A DNA stretch of 64,000 bases from SAR116 cluster bacterium AG-335-B03. Its GTDB lineage: Bacteria > Pseudomonadota > Alphaproteobacteria > Puniceispirillales > Marisalimonadaceae. Below, one piece after another: positions 44,070 through 53,758 of this stretch (its first letter is position 1; every line of letters starts with the position of its first letter). The stretch lies in contig QBZG01000003.1 in assembly GCA_003282435.1 (NCBI GenBank), forward strand, positions 1 to 64,000. Direction: 5' to 3'. Made by a program: the position numbers and the translations under genes. The notes under the pieces are model-generated. The model was not told the DNA's origin and made no database searches. It saw only the letters and a list, made by a program, of their open reading frames with translations.

Positions 44070-45236
44070 ATGTTTGAGATGATTAATAGATATTTTTTTT
44101 TATTTAATGTTTTTTTATGTTTTATCACAATAAGTATAAAATCATCATTTTCTAATATATTAGATATTACAACTCCTGCTAAACAAGTTATGATTTTTGA
44201 TCATGAAGCCAATGAGGTTTTGTTTGAAAAGAATGCTGATGAACTTATGAAACCAGCATCCATGGCTAAGGTCATGACTGCCTATATTGTCTTTGATAGA
44301 ATTAAAGATAATTCATTAAATATGTTAGATACTTTTTTAGTCACAGATAAAGCTTGGAGAATGGGAGGTTCGAGATCTTTTCTTGAACTTAATACTAACG
44401 TGTCAATTAAAGATTTATTATTAGGCTTAATTGTTCAATCTGGCAATGATGCAGCGGTTGTTTTAGCTGAAGGTATTTCAGGTGATGAAGAAGCTTTTGC
44501 AAGAGAAATGAATAGGTATGCTAAAATAATGGGTATGACTAACACTTATTTTACAAATTCAACTGGTTGGCCTCATCCAGATTTACAGACCACATCAAGA
44601 GATCTTGTTATATTAACCAAAAGAATTATTGAAGATTTTCCAATATTATATAAATTATTCGAAGAAAAAATATTTACTTACAATAAAATCAAGCAATCTA
44701 ACAGAAATCCACTTTTATACACTATGAATGGTGCAGACGGACTTAAAACTGGCCATACAAATGAATCTGGGTATGGTTTAATTGGTTCTGTAAATAGGAA
44801 TAATAGAAGAGTAACTGTTGTTATAAATGGACTTAATAGTAAGAAAAAGAGAACATTTGAAAGTAAAAGACTTTTTAACATAGTTTTTAGAGAAACTGCT
44901 CTATTATCTTTATTTAATGAACAGAACTCGCTTGTTAGAGCAAATGTTTGGCTTGGTAAGCAATCAGAAGTAGATTTAATGGCGAAAAAACCGTTTAAAA
45001 AAATTGTATCACCATTAGAGTTTAATAAAACAAAAATTAAAGCTGAGTGGATGGATCCAATCGCAGCCCCAATACGAAAAGGTGATGTTATTGGAAGTGT
45101 ATATATTTCAATTCCTGGTAAGAAAGCCATTAAAGAGGATCTTATTTCTGCTCAAAATATAAATAAAATGTCGTCTTTGGTAAGAGTTAAATCAATTTTA
45201 AAGTTTTTGCTCTACGGAGATATTGTTGATAAATAA
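44070..45236 (+). CDS. D-alanyl-D-alanine carboxypeptidase (DacC/DacF-like)
   Basis: KPASMAKVMTAYIVF (SxxK), SGNDAAVVLAEG (SxN), DGLKTGHTNESGYGL (KTG). Confidence 0.94.
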   Translation: MFEMINRYFFLFNVFLCFITISIKSSFSNILDITTPAKQVMIFDHEANEVLFEKNADELMKPASMAKVMTAYIVFDRIKDNSLNMLDTFLVTDKAWRMGGSRSFLELNTNVSIKDLLLGLIVQSGNDAAVVLAEGISGDEEAFAREMNRYAKIMGMTNTYFTNSTGWPHPDLQTTSRDLVILTKRIIEDFPILYKLFEEKIFTYNKIKQSNRNPLLYTMNGADGLKTGHTNESGYGLIGSVNRNNRRVTVVINGLNSKKKRTFESKRLFNIVFRETALLSLFNEQNSLVRANVWLGKQSEVDLMAKKPFKKIVSPLEFNKTKIKAEWMDPIAAPIRKGDVIGSVYISIPGKKAIKEDLISAQNINKMSSLVRVKSILKFLLYGDIVDK

Positions 45237-45891
45237 TGAACATAAAACTAGTATAAAAAAAGGTTTATTTATTTCTTTTGAAGGAGGCGAGGGTGTTGGA
45301 AAAAGCACACAAATAAAGTTACTTAAAAAGTTCCTTTCAAAAAAAAATTATAAAGTAATCTCTACCAGAGAACCTGGAGGCACTAACGAAGGTGAATATA
45401 TTAGAAAATTTTTAGTTTCTGGAGATAAAAATGCTTGGGACAGTTATTCTGAAGCATTAATATTTAATGCATTGAGAAGAGAACATATAAATAAGCTAAT
45501 CAACCCCGCAATTCAAAATAGTGAAATAATACTATGCGATAGATATGTAGACTCTACAATTGTGTATCAAGGATTAGTTGGCAAAATTGATGAACAGAAA
45601 TTGTTTTATTTACATGATACTTATTGTTATGGACTATATCCTGATTTAACTTTGTTTCTACATTTAAATCCAACGATTGGATTAGATAGAACTAACAAAA
45701 GAAATAATAAAAATGAAAATAGATTTGAAAAACTAGGTTTAGATTACCATCAAAAAATACTTGATGGATTTAATATTTTGTATAAAAAACATCCCAAAAG
45801 AATAGTTAAAATTGATGCAAGTGAAAATAAAGAAATCATATCTGATAATATTAATTATCATGTTTCAGAATTACTTAATATAAATGATTAA
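45223..45891 (+). CDS. tmk: Thymidylate kinase
   Basis: SFEGGEGVGKSTQIKLL, TREPGGT, CDRYVDSTIVYQG. Confidence 0.95.
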   Translation: MLINNEHKTSIKKGLFISFEGGEGVGKSTQIKLLKKFLSKKNYKVISTREPGGTNEGEYIRKFLVSGDKNAWDSYSEALIFNALRREHINKLINPAIQNSEIILCDRYVDSTIVYQGLVGKIDEQKLFYLHDTYCYGLYPDLTLFLHLNPTIGLDRTNKRNNKNENRFEKLGLDYHQKILDGFNILYKKHPKRIVKIDASENKEIISDNINYHVSELLNIND

Positions 45892-46933
45892 AGATCTGGA
45901 AAATAAGAGTTTTGCGGGTAATAAAATAAAAAAACAAATTATTTCAACAATTTGTTCGAATACAATTAACTCCTTTATTATTGGTGGGTCAAAAGGTTTA
46001 GGTAAAAAAAACTTTGTATTTGAATTATGTAAATCTATGTTGTGTCATTTTGAGCTGAATGATGAAATTAGTTTTGAAATATTTGAGGTTAATAAATTTT
46101 GCTTAGACAAAACAAATATTAATAAATCTCATTATTTATTTGAAAACAATTCACATCCAGATTTTTTTTACTTATGTAAAGAAGAAAGCGAAGACGAAAA
46201 AAAAATACCAATTGAAAAAGTACGAAATTTAAAATCTTTTTTCTATAAAACATTTTCAGTTTCAAAAGTTAAGATCGCTATAATTGACACTATTGAAGAT
46301 TTAAGCTTGAATTCTTCAAACTTACTATTGAAAACAATAGAAGAGTTACCACAAAAATCTTATATTTTTATTATCTCCAATAATCCTATTAATATTATCG
46401 AAACAATAAAATCTAGATGCGCTTTTTTTTATGTCAATTCATTATCCAAAAAAGAATTTGATGACTTTATTTATAAAAATTATAAGAATAAATCAGATCA
46501 GGAGATTTTATTTTTAAAAAATATTTCTTTTGGTTCACCAATAAATGCATCGAAAATTATTAAAAATAATACATATACTTTATATGAATATATTCTTGAC
46601 GATCTAATTAAATCCAAAACTTTTTTAAATTTAAGTGAAACAGTTCTTAGTAAATTAAATTCAAAAGAAAATAATTTTACGTTAAATGTTTTAAACTTAA
46701 TTATAAATGATCTTATTATAAAAACAGTTTTTTATAATGAATATAAAAAATTTTTAGGTTCCACGTTAAAGAAAGAAAAAGAATTAATTTTAGAAATCTC
46801 AAATAACTATAAAGCAGATAAACTACTAAACTTGAACTCACAAATATACAAAAATATGCATTTTGCTAATTTATTAAATTTAAACAAATCAGATATTTTA
46901 ATTGATTCATTTAAAGATTTTTGTGGTATATAA
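45884..46933 (+). CDS. holB: DNA polymerase III delta' subunit
   Basis: AAA+ clamp-loader-like protein between tmk and metG; NLLLKTIEELPQKSYIFIISNNPINIIETIKSRC. Confidence 0.85.
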   Translation: MIKDLENKSFAGNKIKKQIISTICSNTINSFIIGGSKGLGKKNFVFELCKSMLCHFELNDEISFEIFEVNKFCLDKTNINKSHYLFENNSHPDFFYLCKEESEDEKKIPIEKVRNLKSFFYKTFSVSKVKIAIIDTIEDLSLNSSNLLLKTIEELPQKSYIFIISNNPINIIETIKSRCAFFYVNSLSKKEFDDFIYKNYKNKSDQEILFLKNISFGSPINASKIIKNNTYTLYEYILDDLIKSKTFLNLSETVLSKLNSKENNFTLNVLNLIINDLIIKTVFYNEYKKFLGSTLKKEKELILEISNNYKADKLLNLNSQIYKNMHFANLLNLNKSDILIDSFKDFCGI

Positions 46934-46951
46934 TTTTTTTAAGGTTTTTAT

Positions 46952-48463
46952 ATGAGTTCTAATTATTATATCACCACTCCAATTTATTACGTCAATGACG
47001 TGCCTCATATTGGTCATGCTTATACAACATTAGCTTGCGATGTAATTGCTAGATTTAAGAGATTAGACGGTTTTAATGTTTTTTTCTTAACTGGTACTGA
47101 TGAGCACGGGCAAAAAGTTGAATTGGCAGCTAAAAACAAAGGAGTAGCACCTAAAGAGTTTGTAGACGAAGTATCTAAAAATTTTAGAAATCTTTTAAAT
47201 TGTATGAATTTTTCTAATGATGATTTTATTAGAACTACTGAAAAAAGACATTTAGATTCTTGTAAAAAAATTTGGGAAAAATTATTAGAAAATGGATCTA
47301 TATATTTAGATAAATATTCTGGTTGGTACTCAGTAAGAGATGAGGCTTTTTATTCTGAAACAGAAATTATTCATGGGACAGCTCCATCAGGCGCGCCAGT
47401 TGAATGGGTTGAAGAACCATCTTATTTCTTTAATTTATCAAAATGGGAAGATAAACTTCTTAAATTTTACGAAGAAAACAATAATTTTATTTTACCAAAT
47501 TCTAGAAGAAATGAAGTTATCAGCTTTGTAAAAGGAGGTTTAAAAGATCTTTCAGTTAGTAGGACTAGTTTTTCTTGGGGTGTAAAGGTTCCAAATAACG
47601 ATGACCATATTATGTATGTATGGCTTGATGCTCTGACAAATTATTTATCAGCCTGTAATTATTCAAGTTCTGAGAATGATGCTTTTTCTAAATTTTGGCC
47701 TGCAGATATTCATATGGTTGGCAAAGACATAATAAGATTTCATGCAGTTTATTGGCCTGCTTTTTTAATGGCTGCTGAATTACCCTTGCCTAAAAAAATA
47801 TTTGCACACGGATGGTGGACAAATGAAGGAAATAAAATATCTAAATCTTTAGGTAATGTAATTAATCCATTTGACTTAGTTGACAAATACGGAGTTGATC
47901 AAATTAGATATTTTTTGATGAGGGAAGTTCCTTTTGGCAATGATGGTGATTTCTCTAATTCTCAACTTGTTAACAGAATTAATAGTGATTTAGCGAACAG
48001 TTATGGTAATTTATTTCAAAGAGTTACCTCTATGATATTTAAAAATTGTAACGAAGTTATTCCAATTAGACCAAATGATTTTCAAGATGAAGATTTAAAA
48101 TTAATTAATTCTATAAGTAATTCTTTACAAAACTATAGAAGTTTTATGGATGAACAAAAATTTGATCAATTCTTAAAAAATATTTGGTTGGTAATATCAG
48201 ATGCAAACAAATATGTTGATAACCAAGCTCCTTGGTCGCTTAAGAAAAATGACTTTCAAAGAATGGAGGTTGTTTTGTACACATTAATAGAAACCATTAG
48301 ACAAATTTCTATAATGCTTCAACCTTTTATACCAAATACTTCAAAGTCTATTTTGGATTATATTCAAATTCCATTAGTTAAAAGAGACATAAAGTCTGTT
48401 AAATTATTTATAGATGGGGGAATAAAAATTTCCACACCTAAACCTTTATTTCCACGTATTTAA
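46952..48463 (+). CDS. metG: Methionyl-tRNA synthetase
   Basis: TTPIYYVNDVPHIGHAYTT, GWWTNEGNKISKSLGN (KMSKS variant KISKS). Confidence 0.96.
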   Translation: MSSNYYITTPIYYVNDVPHIGHAYTTLACDVIARFKRLDGFNVFFLTGTDEHGQKVELAAKNKGVAPKEFVDEVSKNFRNLLNCMNFSNDDFIRTTEKRHLDSCKKIWEKLLENGSIYLDKYSGWYSVRDEAFYSETEIIHGTAPSGAPVEWVEEPSYFFNLSKWEDKLLKFYEENNNFILPNSRRNEVISFVKGGLKDLSVSRTSFSWGVKVPNNDDHIMYVWLDALTNYLSACNYSSSENDAFSKFWPADIHMVGKDIIRFHAVYWPAFLMAAELPLPKKIFAHGWWTNEGNKISKSLGNVINPFDLVDKYGVDQIRYFLMREVPFGNDGDFSNSQLVNRINSDLANSYGNLFQRVTSMIFKNCNEVIPIRPNDFQDEDLKLINSISNSLQNYRSFMDEQKFDQFLKNIWLVISDANKYVDNQAPWSLKKNDFQRMEVVLYTLIETIRQISIMLQPFIPNTSKSILDYIQIPLVKRDIKSVKLFIDGGIKISTPKPLFPRI

Positions 48464-48477
48464 GAGCTTTGTTTAAA

Positions 48478-49266
48478 ATGACGACTGATTATTTAATAGA
48501 TACTCACGCACATTTAGATTTTTCAGAACTTTATTACAGACTTGATGAGGTTTTAGAAAATGCTAAGAAAAATAATGTCAAAAGAATTATTTCAATTTCG
48601 ACAAATTTAAACAAAATAGATAAAATAATAAATTTATCTGATAAAAATAAAGAGATATTTTTTACTGTTGGAACACACCCAAATGAAGTTTTAAAAGATG
48701 AAAACAATTCAAATTATTATTTAATTAAAAATATATCAAAAAAAGTTAAATGTGTCGGAATAGGTGAGTGTGGTCTTGATTATCATTATGGAAAAGATAG
48801 TATAAAGGAGCAAAAATTATCCTTTATTACTCAAATTAATGTAGCAAGAGACACAGGCTTACCACTCATTATTCATTCGCGAGATGCTGACGAAGATATG
48901 ATAGATATACTAACTAGTGAATTTAAAAATGGACCATTTCAGGCAATTCTTCATTGCTTTAGTTCTGGAAAGGGATTAGCTTTATGTGGGCTTGATTTAG
49001 GTTTTTATATTTCGTTTTCTGGAATTGTGACTTTTAATTCTGCTAAAGAAATTCAAGAAATAGCCATGCTTGTTCCAAATGAAAAAATTTTAGTTGAAAC
49101 AGATTCACCTTATTTGTCACCAACGCCACTTAGAGGTTCAATCAATGAGCCTAAGAATTGTTACTTAACAGCTAAATTCTTGTCAAATATTAGAAAAAAT
49201 GACTTTAATGATTTTATCAGTCAATTATATATTAATTCAAACAAAATTTTTGATAAGTTGTATTAA
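48478..49266 (+). CDS. TatD family metal-dependent hydrolase
   Basis: IDTHAHLDF, GECGLDYHY, LETDSPYLSP; ATG at 48478 preferred. Confidence 0.93.
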   Translation: MTTDYLIDTHAHLDFSELYYRLDEVLENAKKNNVKRIISISTNLNKIDKIINLSDKNKEIFFTVGTHPNEVLKDENNSNYYLIKNISKKVKCVGIGECGLDYHYGKDSIKEQKLSFITQINVARDTGLPLIIHSRDADEDMIDILTSEFKNGPFQAILHCFSSGKGLALCGLDLGFYISFSGIVTFNSAKEIQEIAMLVPNEKILVETDSPYLSPTPLRGSINEPKNCYLTAKFLSNIRKNDFNDFISQLYINSNKIFDKLY

Positions 49267-50054
49267 TGAAAAGCAATATTAAAATTACTGTTTTAGGTAC
49301 AGGTACATCTGTAGGTATTCCTGCTTTAGGAAAATTAGGATGGGGGAACTGTGATCCATCTAATCCAAAAAACAAAAGACAAAGATGTTCAATACTAATC
49401 CAAGATGAAAATACCACTATTTTAGTTGATGCAGGACCTGACATTAAGAATCAACTTATTGAACATAACATAAGAAAGTTAGACGCTGTTTTTATTACTC
49501 ATCAACATTCTGATCATATATCTGGATTGGATGAATTAAGACCTTTTTATTTTTATAATAGAGAAAAAATAAAGATCTACACTAATACACAAACATCTGA
49601 GTTTTTATTAACAAGATTTAACTACTTATTTGAAAAATCAGAATCATCTCAATCTTATTTTAATCCACCATTAGAATTAAAACATATTGAATATTTTGAA
49701 GAACTTAAAATAAACGATATTAATATCAAATCAATTAAACAAAATCATGGTGTAATTGACACACTTGGTTTCATATTTAATGATAAATTTGGATATTGTA
49801 CTGATGTTGTAGATTTCCCTGACAATAGTTTCAATAGCTTATATGATCTTAAAGTTTTAATTATAACCGGGCTTCGAGAAAGTCCACATTTAGCTCATGC
49901 ACATTTTGATTTATCATTTAATTGGATTAAGAAATTAAAACCTGAAATAGCTTATTTAACACATCTAAGTCCTGAATCAGATCATGACGTTGTTACTAAG
50001 TTATGTCCACCAAATGTTTATCCAGCTTATGATGGACTTACTATAGATATTTAA
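49266..50054 (+). CDS. MBL-fold metallohydrolase (PhnP-like)
   Basis: GTGTSVGIPALGKLGWGNCDPSNPKNKR, ITHQHSDHISGLDELRP; follows tatD. Confidence 0.9.
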   Translation: MKSNIKITVLGTGTSVGIPALGKLGWGNCDPSNPKNKRQRCSILIQDENTTILVDAGPDIKNQLIEHNIRKLDAVFITHQHSDHISGLDELRPFYFYNREKIKIYTNTQTSEFLLTRFNYLFEKSESSQSYFNPPLELKHIEYFEELKINDINIKSIKQNHGVIDTLGFIFNDKFGYCTDVVDFPDNSFNSLYDLKVLIITGLRESPHLAHAHFDLSFNWIKKLKPEIAYLTHLSPESDHDVVTKLCPPNVYPAYDGLTIDI

Positions 50055-50221
50055 ATTACATAATATATATTATGCGACAATTATATATTATATTAGTTTA
50101 CTCTTATATTTAAATAAGATATATAAATAAGCTTGCTATAAGATTATATATAAAAATAAATATATATATATCATATATTTATAGTAATATTATAAAGTAT
50201 AATCTTTTAAATAATTTAAAA

Positions 50222-50335
50222 TTAATTCGATGAGCCAATCTTTGCCCAATCAGGTGCATATGAATTGTAAGTTGCACATCCTAATCCCATAAACATAAAA
50301 GTTGCAATTAATAAAATACTAAACTTTTTAATCAT
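50222..50335 (-). CDS. 37-aa putative small secreted/lipoprotein peptide (absent from ORF track)
   Basis: Reads MIKKFSILLIATFMFMGLGCATYNSYAPDWAKIGSSN*; AAAGGA RBS about 7 nt upstream on the minus strand; signal-like N-terminus and a Cys in an imperfect lipobox. Confidence 0.6.
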   Translation of the reverse strand: MIKKFSILLIATFMFMGLGCATYNSYAPDWAKIGSSN

Positions 50336-50434
50336 GTGTTTATCCTTTCTTTAACTTCAAATTAGTCTTATATTCTAGATAATTAATTCAAATTTTTATA
50401 TAGTTTATTATTTTAATAATTTTTGGAGTTTATA

Positions 50435-51502
50435 ATGAGTATCAAACCATACGGTAGTACTTCTGGTAGAATTCATGGTGAACCAGGTTATAAAGTTAGG
50501 CCTTCATCAAAAACTGTAGATGCACACTGTCACTTACACGTGCAGGAAGCAGCTGACATCGTTCAGGGCCTTTTTGATCAGTTTGACATTCCAGCTTTTA
50601 GACATTCCAATCCAATTACAACAAAGCAAAATGTCCAACAAATTAAAGATAGGTTTATGGACTTAACAAATGTTGAAACAAGACTTAAAAAAATGGACTC
50701 ACAAGGAATTGATACACAAGTACTTATACCTGTTCCCTTTCAACATTATTGTAATATAAAAAGCAATGCGGCTTACAAGGCAATAGAAACTATTAATAAT
50801 AAACTCTCTGAAACAGCAAATTCAAGAAAAGATAGATTTGTAGCATTAGGAACTCTTCCTATGCAAAATGAAGATATTGCTGTAAAGGAGATGAACCGAT
50901 GTATTAATGATCTTGATATAAGAGGATTTCAAATAATTACATTTCAAGATGGAAAAGAATTATCACATCCTTCGTATGACGGTATTTGGGAAACTGCTTG
51001 TAAGTTAGATGTACCTATTTTTTTACATCCTAATGGCTATCCAGAAGGTGAGAGATTAAAAAATCATTATTTTATTAATATTATTGGAAATCCAATGGAT
51101 ACAACTGTTGCTCTTCATCATTTGATTTTTGATGGAACAATGGAAAAAAATCCTAATTTAAAAATTTTTGTAGCTCATGGTGGCGGTTATCTTCCTGCAT
51201 ACTCTGCTAGAATTGACCATGCTTGGGGGGCAAGGCCTGACTGCAGCGGTTATAACTTAAAGTACAAACCTTCTGATTATTTAAAAAGAATGTATTTTGA
51301 CACAGTTGTTTTTTCATTTGATCAACTAAAATATCTTATTGATCAATATGGAGCTAATCACATTGTTATGGGAACCGACTATCCATACGATATGGCCGAA
51401 GATGATCCAATTGAGCATGTTATTGGCACAGAAGGTTTGACTGACAATGATTATTCACTTATTACAGGAGGAAATGCCTGTAAGTTGTTCAAAATAGTGT
51501 AA
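50435..51502 (+). CDS. Amidohydrolase family protein (ACMSD-like, copy 1)
   Basis: VDAHCHLHVQEAAD, FLHPNGYPEGERLKNHY, HGGGYLPAYSARIDHAW, MGTDYPYDMAEDDP; GGAG RBS before ATG 50435. Confidence 0.88.
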   Translation: MSIKPYGSTSGRIHGEPGYKVRPSSKTVDAHCHLHVQEAADIVQGLFDQFDIPAFRHSNPITTKQNVQQIKDRFMDLTNVETRLKKMDSQGIDTQVLIPVPFQHYCNIKSNAAYKAIETINNKLSETANSRKDRFVALGTLPMQNEDIAVKEMNRCINDLDIRGFQIITFQDGKELSHPSYDGIWETACKLDVPIFLHPNGYPEGERLKNHYFINIIGNPMDTTVALHHLIFDGTMEKNPNLKIFVAHGGGYLPAYSARIDHAWGARPDCSGYNLKYKPSDYLKRMYFDTVVFSFDQLKYLIDQYGANHIVMGTDYPYDMAEDDPIEHVIGTEGLTDNDYSLITGGNACKLFKIV

Positions 51503-51523
51503 ATTTTTATTTTAAAATTTTTG

Positions 51524-52525
51524 TTAATGATAAGTAGGCATAATTTTTTTTGCAAATAACCTTAAATGATCTATTCCACCACCAGCGTCGACTAAAAGCA
51601 AATACCCTATTCCATTATCTCTTAATTTTTTCAAGCGTTCATGTATTTCTTCTTCAGTTCCAATTAATGCGCCATTTAAAGCTTCATCAGGTCCCTTGAA
51701 TGACATTATACTTGAATAATTTTTACCATCAGGTCTTTCTGATAATTGATCAACCTTTGATCTAGCCATCATTCTTTTTTCTATGACTTCCATTTTTTCT
51801 TTTTCATCTTTAGCTATATATAAAGCCCTAGCCAGGGCTATTCTATTATGTGTGTCGTCATTTAATTTATTCTTATTCAATTCAGATTTATATACTTGAA
51901 CCCTTTTTATGACTTCGTCTAAAGGTGAAAATTGATCAAGTAATAAATTTGCATCTTTTGTTGCAACATTTTTTATAGTTTCATGATTTCCAGCGGCCAT
52001 CCAAAGGGTTGGGTAAGGCGATTGATGACATGAAGGTTCAACAATAATATCATCAAATGACCAGAATTTCCCTGTATAGCTCCATTTTTTTTTGTTTTCC
52101 CAAGATTTAACCATTATATCTACAGATTCATCAAACCTTTCATTAGCTTCATTCATATCTATTTTAAAGCCTTTGAATTCATTGTATCTATACCCTTTCC
52201 CTACTCCCAATTGAATTCGTCCATTAGATAATAAATCCATTGTTGCAACTTGTTCAGCTAATAAAACTGGATTATGCCACGGTAAAGTGAGAACAGCTGT
52301 GCCTAGTTTAATTTTAGAAGTTTTAGCAGCTAGATAGGTTAATAAATTTAAAGATGCAGATACTTGACCCAAGCCTGTAAAATGATGTTCTACAGTAAAT
52401 GTACTTTCAAAACCTAATCTTTCTGCTTCTACATTATAATCGATCCATTCATTATAACTAAGGGAACTGTCTATATCATTGTTAATTTTATTAAGCTTAG
52501 CACTACCAAATAATCCAAATTTCAT
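51524..52525 (-). CDS. LLM-class flavin-dependent oxidoreductase (luciferase-like)
   Basis: VEHHFTGLG, LGTAVLTLPWHNPVLLAEQVATMDLLSNGRIQLGVGKG. Confidence 0.9.
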   Translation of the reverse strand: MKFGLFGSAKLNKINNDIDSSLSYNEWIDYNVEAERLGFESTFTVEHHFTGLGQVSASLNLLTYLAAKTSKIKLGTAVLTLPWHNPVLLAEQVATMDLLSNGRIQLGVGKGYRYNEFKGFKIDMNEANERFDESVDIMVKSWENKKKWSYTGKFWSFDDIIVEPSCHQSPYPTLWMAAGNHETIKNVATKDANLLLDQFSPLDEVIKRVQVYKSELNKNKLNDDTHNRIALARALYIAKDEKEKMEVIEKRMMARSKVDQLSERPDGKNYSSIMSFKGPDEALNGALIGTEEEIHERLKKLRDNGIGYLLLVDAGGGIDHLRLFAKKIMPTYH

Positions 52526-52669
52526 AAAATACCTCATATAGAAAGTTTATTTTAAACTTAATTGATAAAAACTAAAATCAAATTATCTGATGATATATAT
52601 ATTTTTTTATAATTTAATATTTTATAATAATTAACTTATTAATAAAGAATTATCATTGAGGAGTGTGTT

Positions 52670-53734
52670 TTGGAACTCAAACCATATGGTGCAACCGCTG
52701 CAAGAGAGCATTTTGAAAGAAAAGAAAGATATAACTCTAATTTAACTATAGACGCTCATTGTCACTTGCATGTTCAAGAGGCAGCAGATTTAATTGAAGA
52801 TTTATTTGATCCAAATTTTGTTCCAGCTTTTAGATATACTAACGAAAAATCATCCATGCAAAATAAACAACAAGCTAAAGACAGGTCAATAAATCTAACA
52901 AATATTGATCAACGACTTAGAGACATGGACAGGCAAGGCATAGATATGCAAATTTTAATACCAGTCCCCTTTCAAGCATATTATTCAATTAGAAATAAAC
53001 GTGGTCATAAATCTATAGAAATTATTAACAATACTCTATCAAAAGTGGCAGTAGATAGACCAGACAGATTTTTATCTCTAGGCCATCTTCCATTACAGGA
53101 TACCGAAGCTGCAGTTAAAGAAATGGAAAGAGGTGTTAAAGAGCTAAATTTAAAAGGGTTTCAGGTTTTAGGAACTGTTGATGGTCACGAGTTATCTGAT
53201 CCTTCACTTGATGCAGTATGGGAGACTGCTCAAAAATTAGATACACTTATTTTTATTCATCCAAATGGATATCCACAAGGAGATCGTTTGAAAAATCATT
53301 ATTTCAATAATGTAATTGGCAATCCCTTAGACACAACTGTTGCTCTACATCATCTTATTTTTGATGGAACACTGGAAAAATTTCCAAATCTTAAAATTTT
53401 AGCATCACATGGAGGTGGTTACTTACCTTCTTATGCTGGAAGAATAGATCATGCATGGGGAGCTAGACCTGATTGTAGAGGTAATGATCTAAAGCACTTT
53501 CCTAGTTATTATTTAAAGAAAATGTATTTTGATACAATTGTCTTTACTTATGAGCAATTAAAATATCTGGTAGATGTATTTGGTGCTGACAAAATTGTTA
53601 TGGGAACTGACTATCCTTATGATATGGCAGAAGATGACCCTATAGGTCATGTATTGGGCACTCCTGGCCTAAATGAAGACGATATAAAAAAGATAACAGG
53701 AATAAATGCTGCCAAATTATTAGGTGTTAGTTAA
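52670..53734 (+). CDS. Amidohydrolase family protein (ACMSD-like, copy 2; TTG start)
   Basis: Colinear with the 50435..51502 product along its whole length (IDAHCHLHVQEAAD, MGTDYPYDMAEDDP). Confidence 0.88.
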   Translation: MELKPYGATAAREHFERKERYNSNLTIDAHCHLHVQEAADLIEDLFDPNFVPAFRYTNEKSSMQNKQQAKDRSINLTNIDQRLRDMDRQGIDMQILIPVPFQAYYSIRNKRGHKSIEIINNTLSKVAVDRPDRFLSLGHLPLQDTEAAVKEMERGVKELNLKGFQVLGTVDGHELSDPSLDAVWETAQKLDTLIFIHPNGYPQGDRLKNHYFNNVIGNPLDTTVALHHLIFDGTLEKFPNLKILASHGGGYLPSYAGRIDHAWGARPDCRGNDLKHFPSYYLKKMYFDTIVFTYEQLKYLVDVFGADKIVMGTDYPYDMAEDDPIGHVLGTPGLNEDDIKKITGINAAKLLGVS

Positions 53735-53758
53735 CTATAATAAATTCAGGGGATGATC

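Noticed and set aside
44678-45130. 150-aa minus-strand ORF
   Set aside because: Antisense inside the dacC-like gene with intact SxxK/SxN/KTG motifs.
52543-52559. AAGTTTA-TTT-TAAACTT hairpin upstream of the LLM gene
   Set aside because: Short and AT-only in an AT-rich spacer; expected by chance often enough not to be reported.
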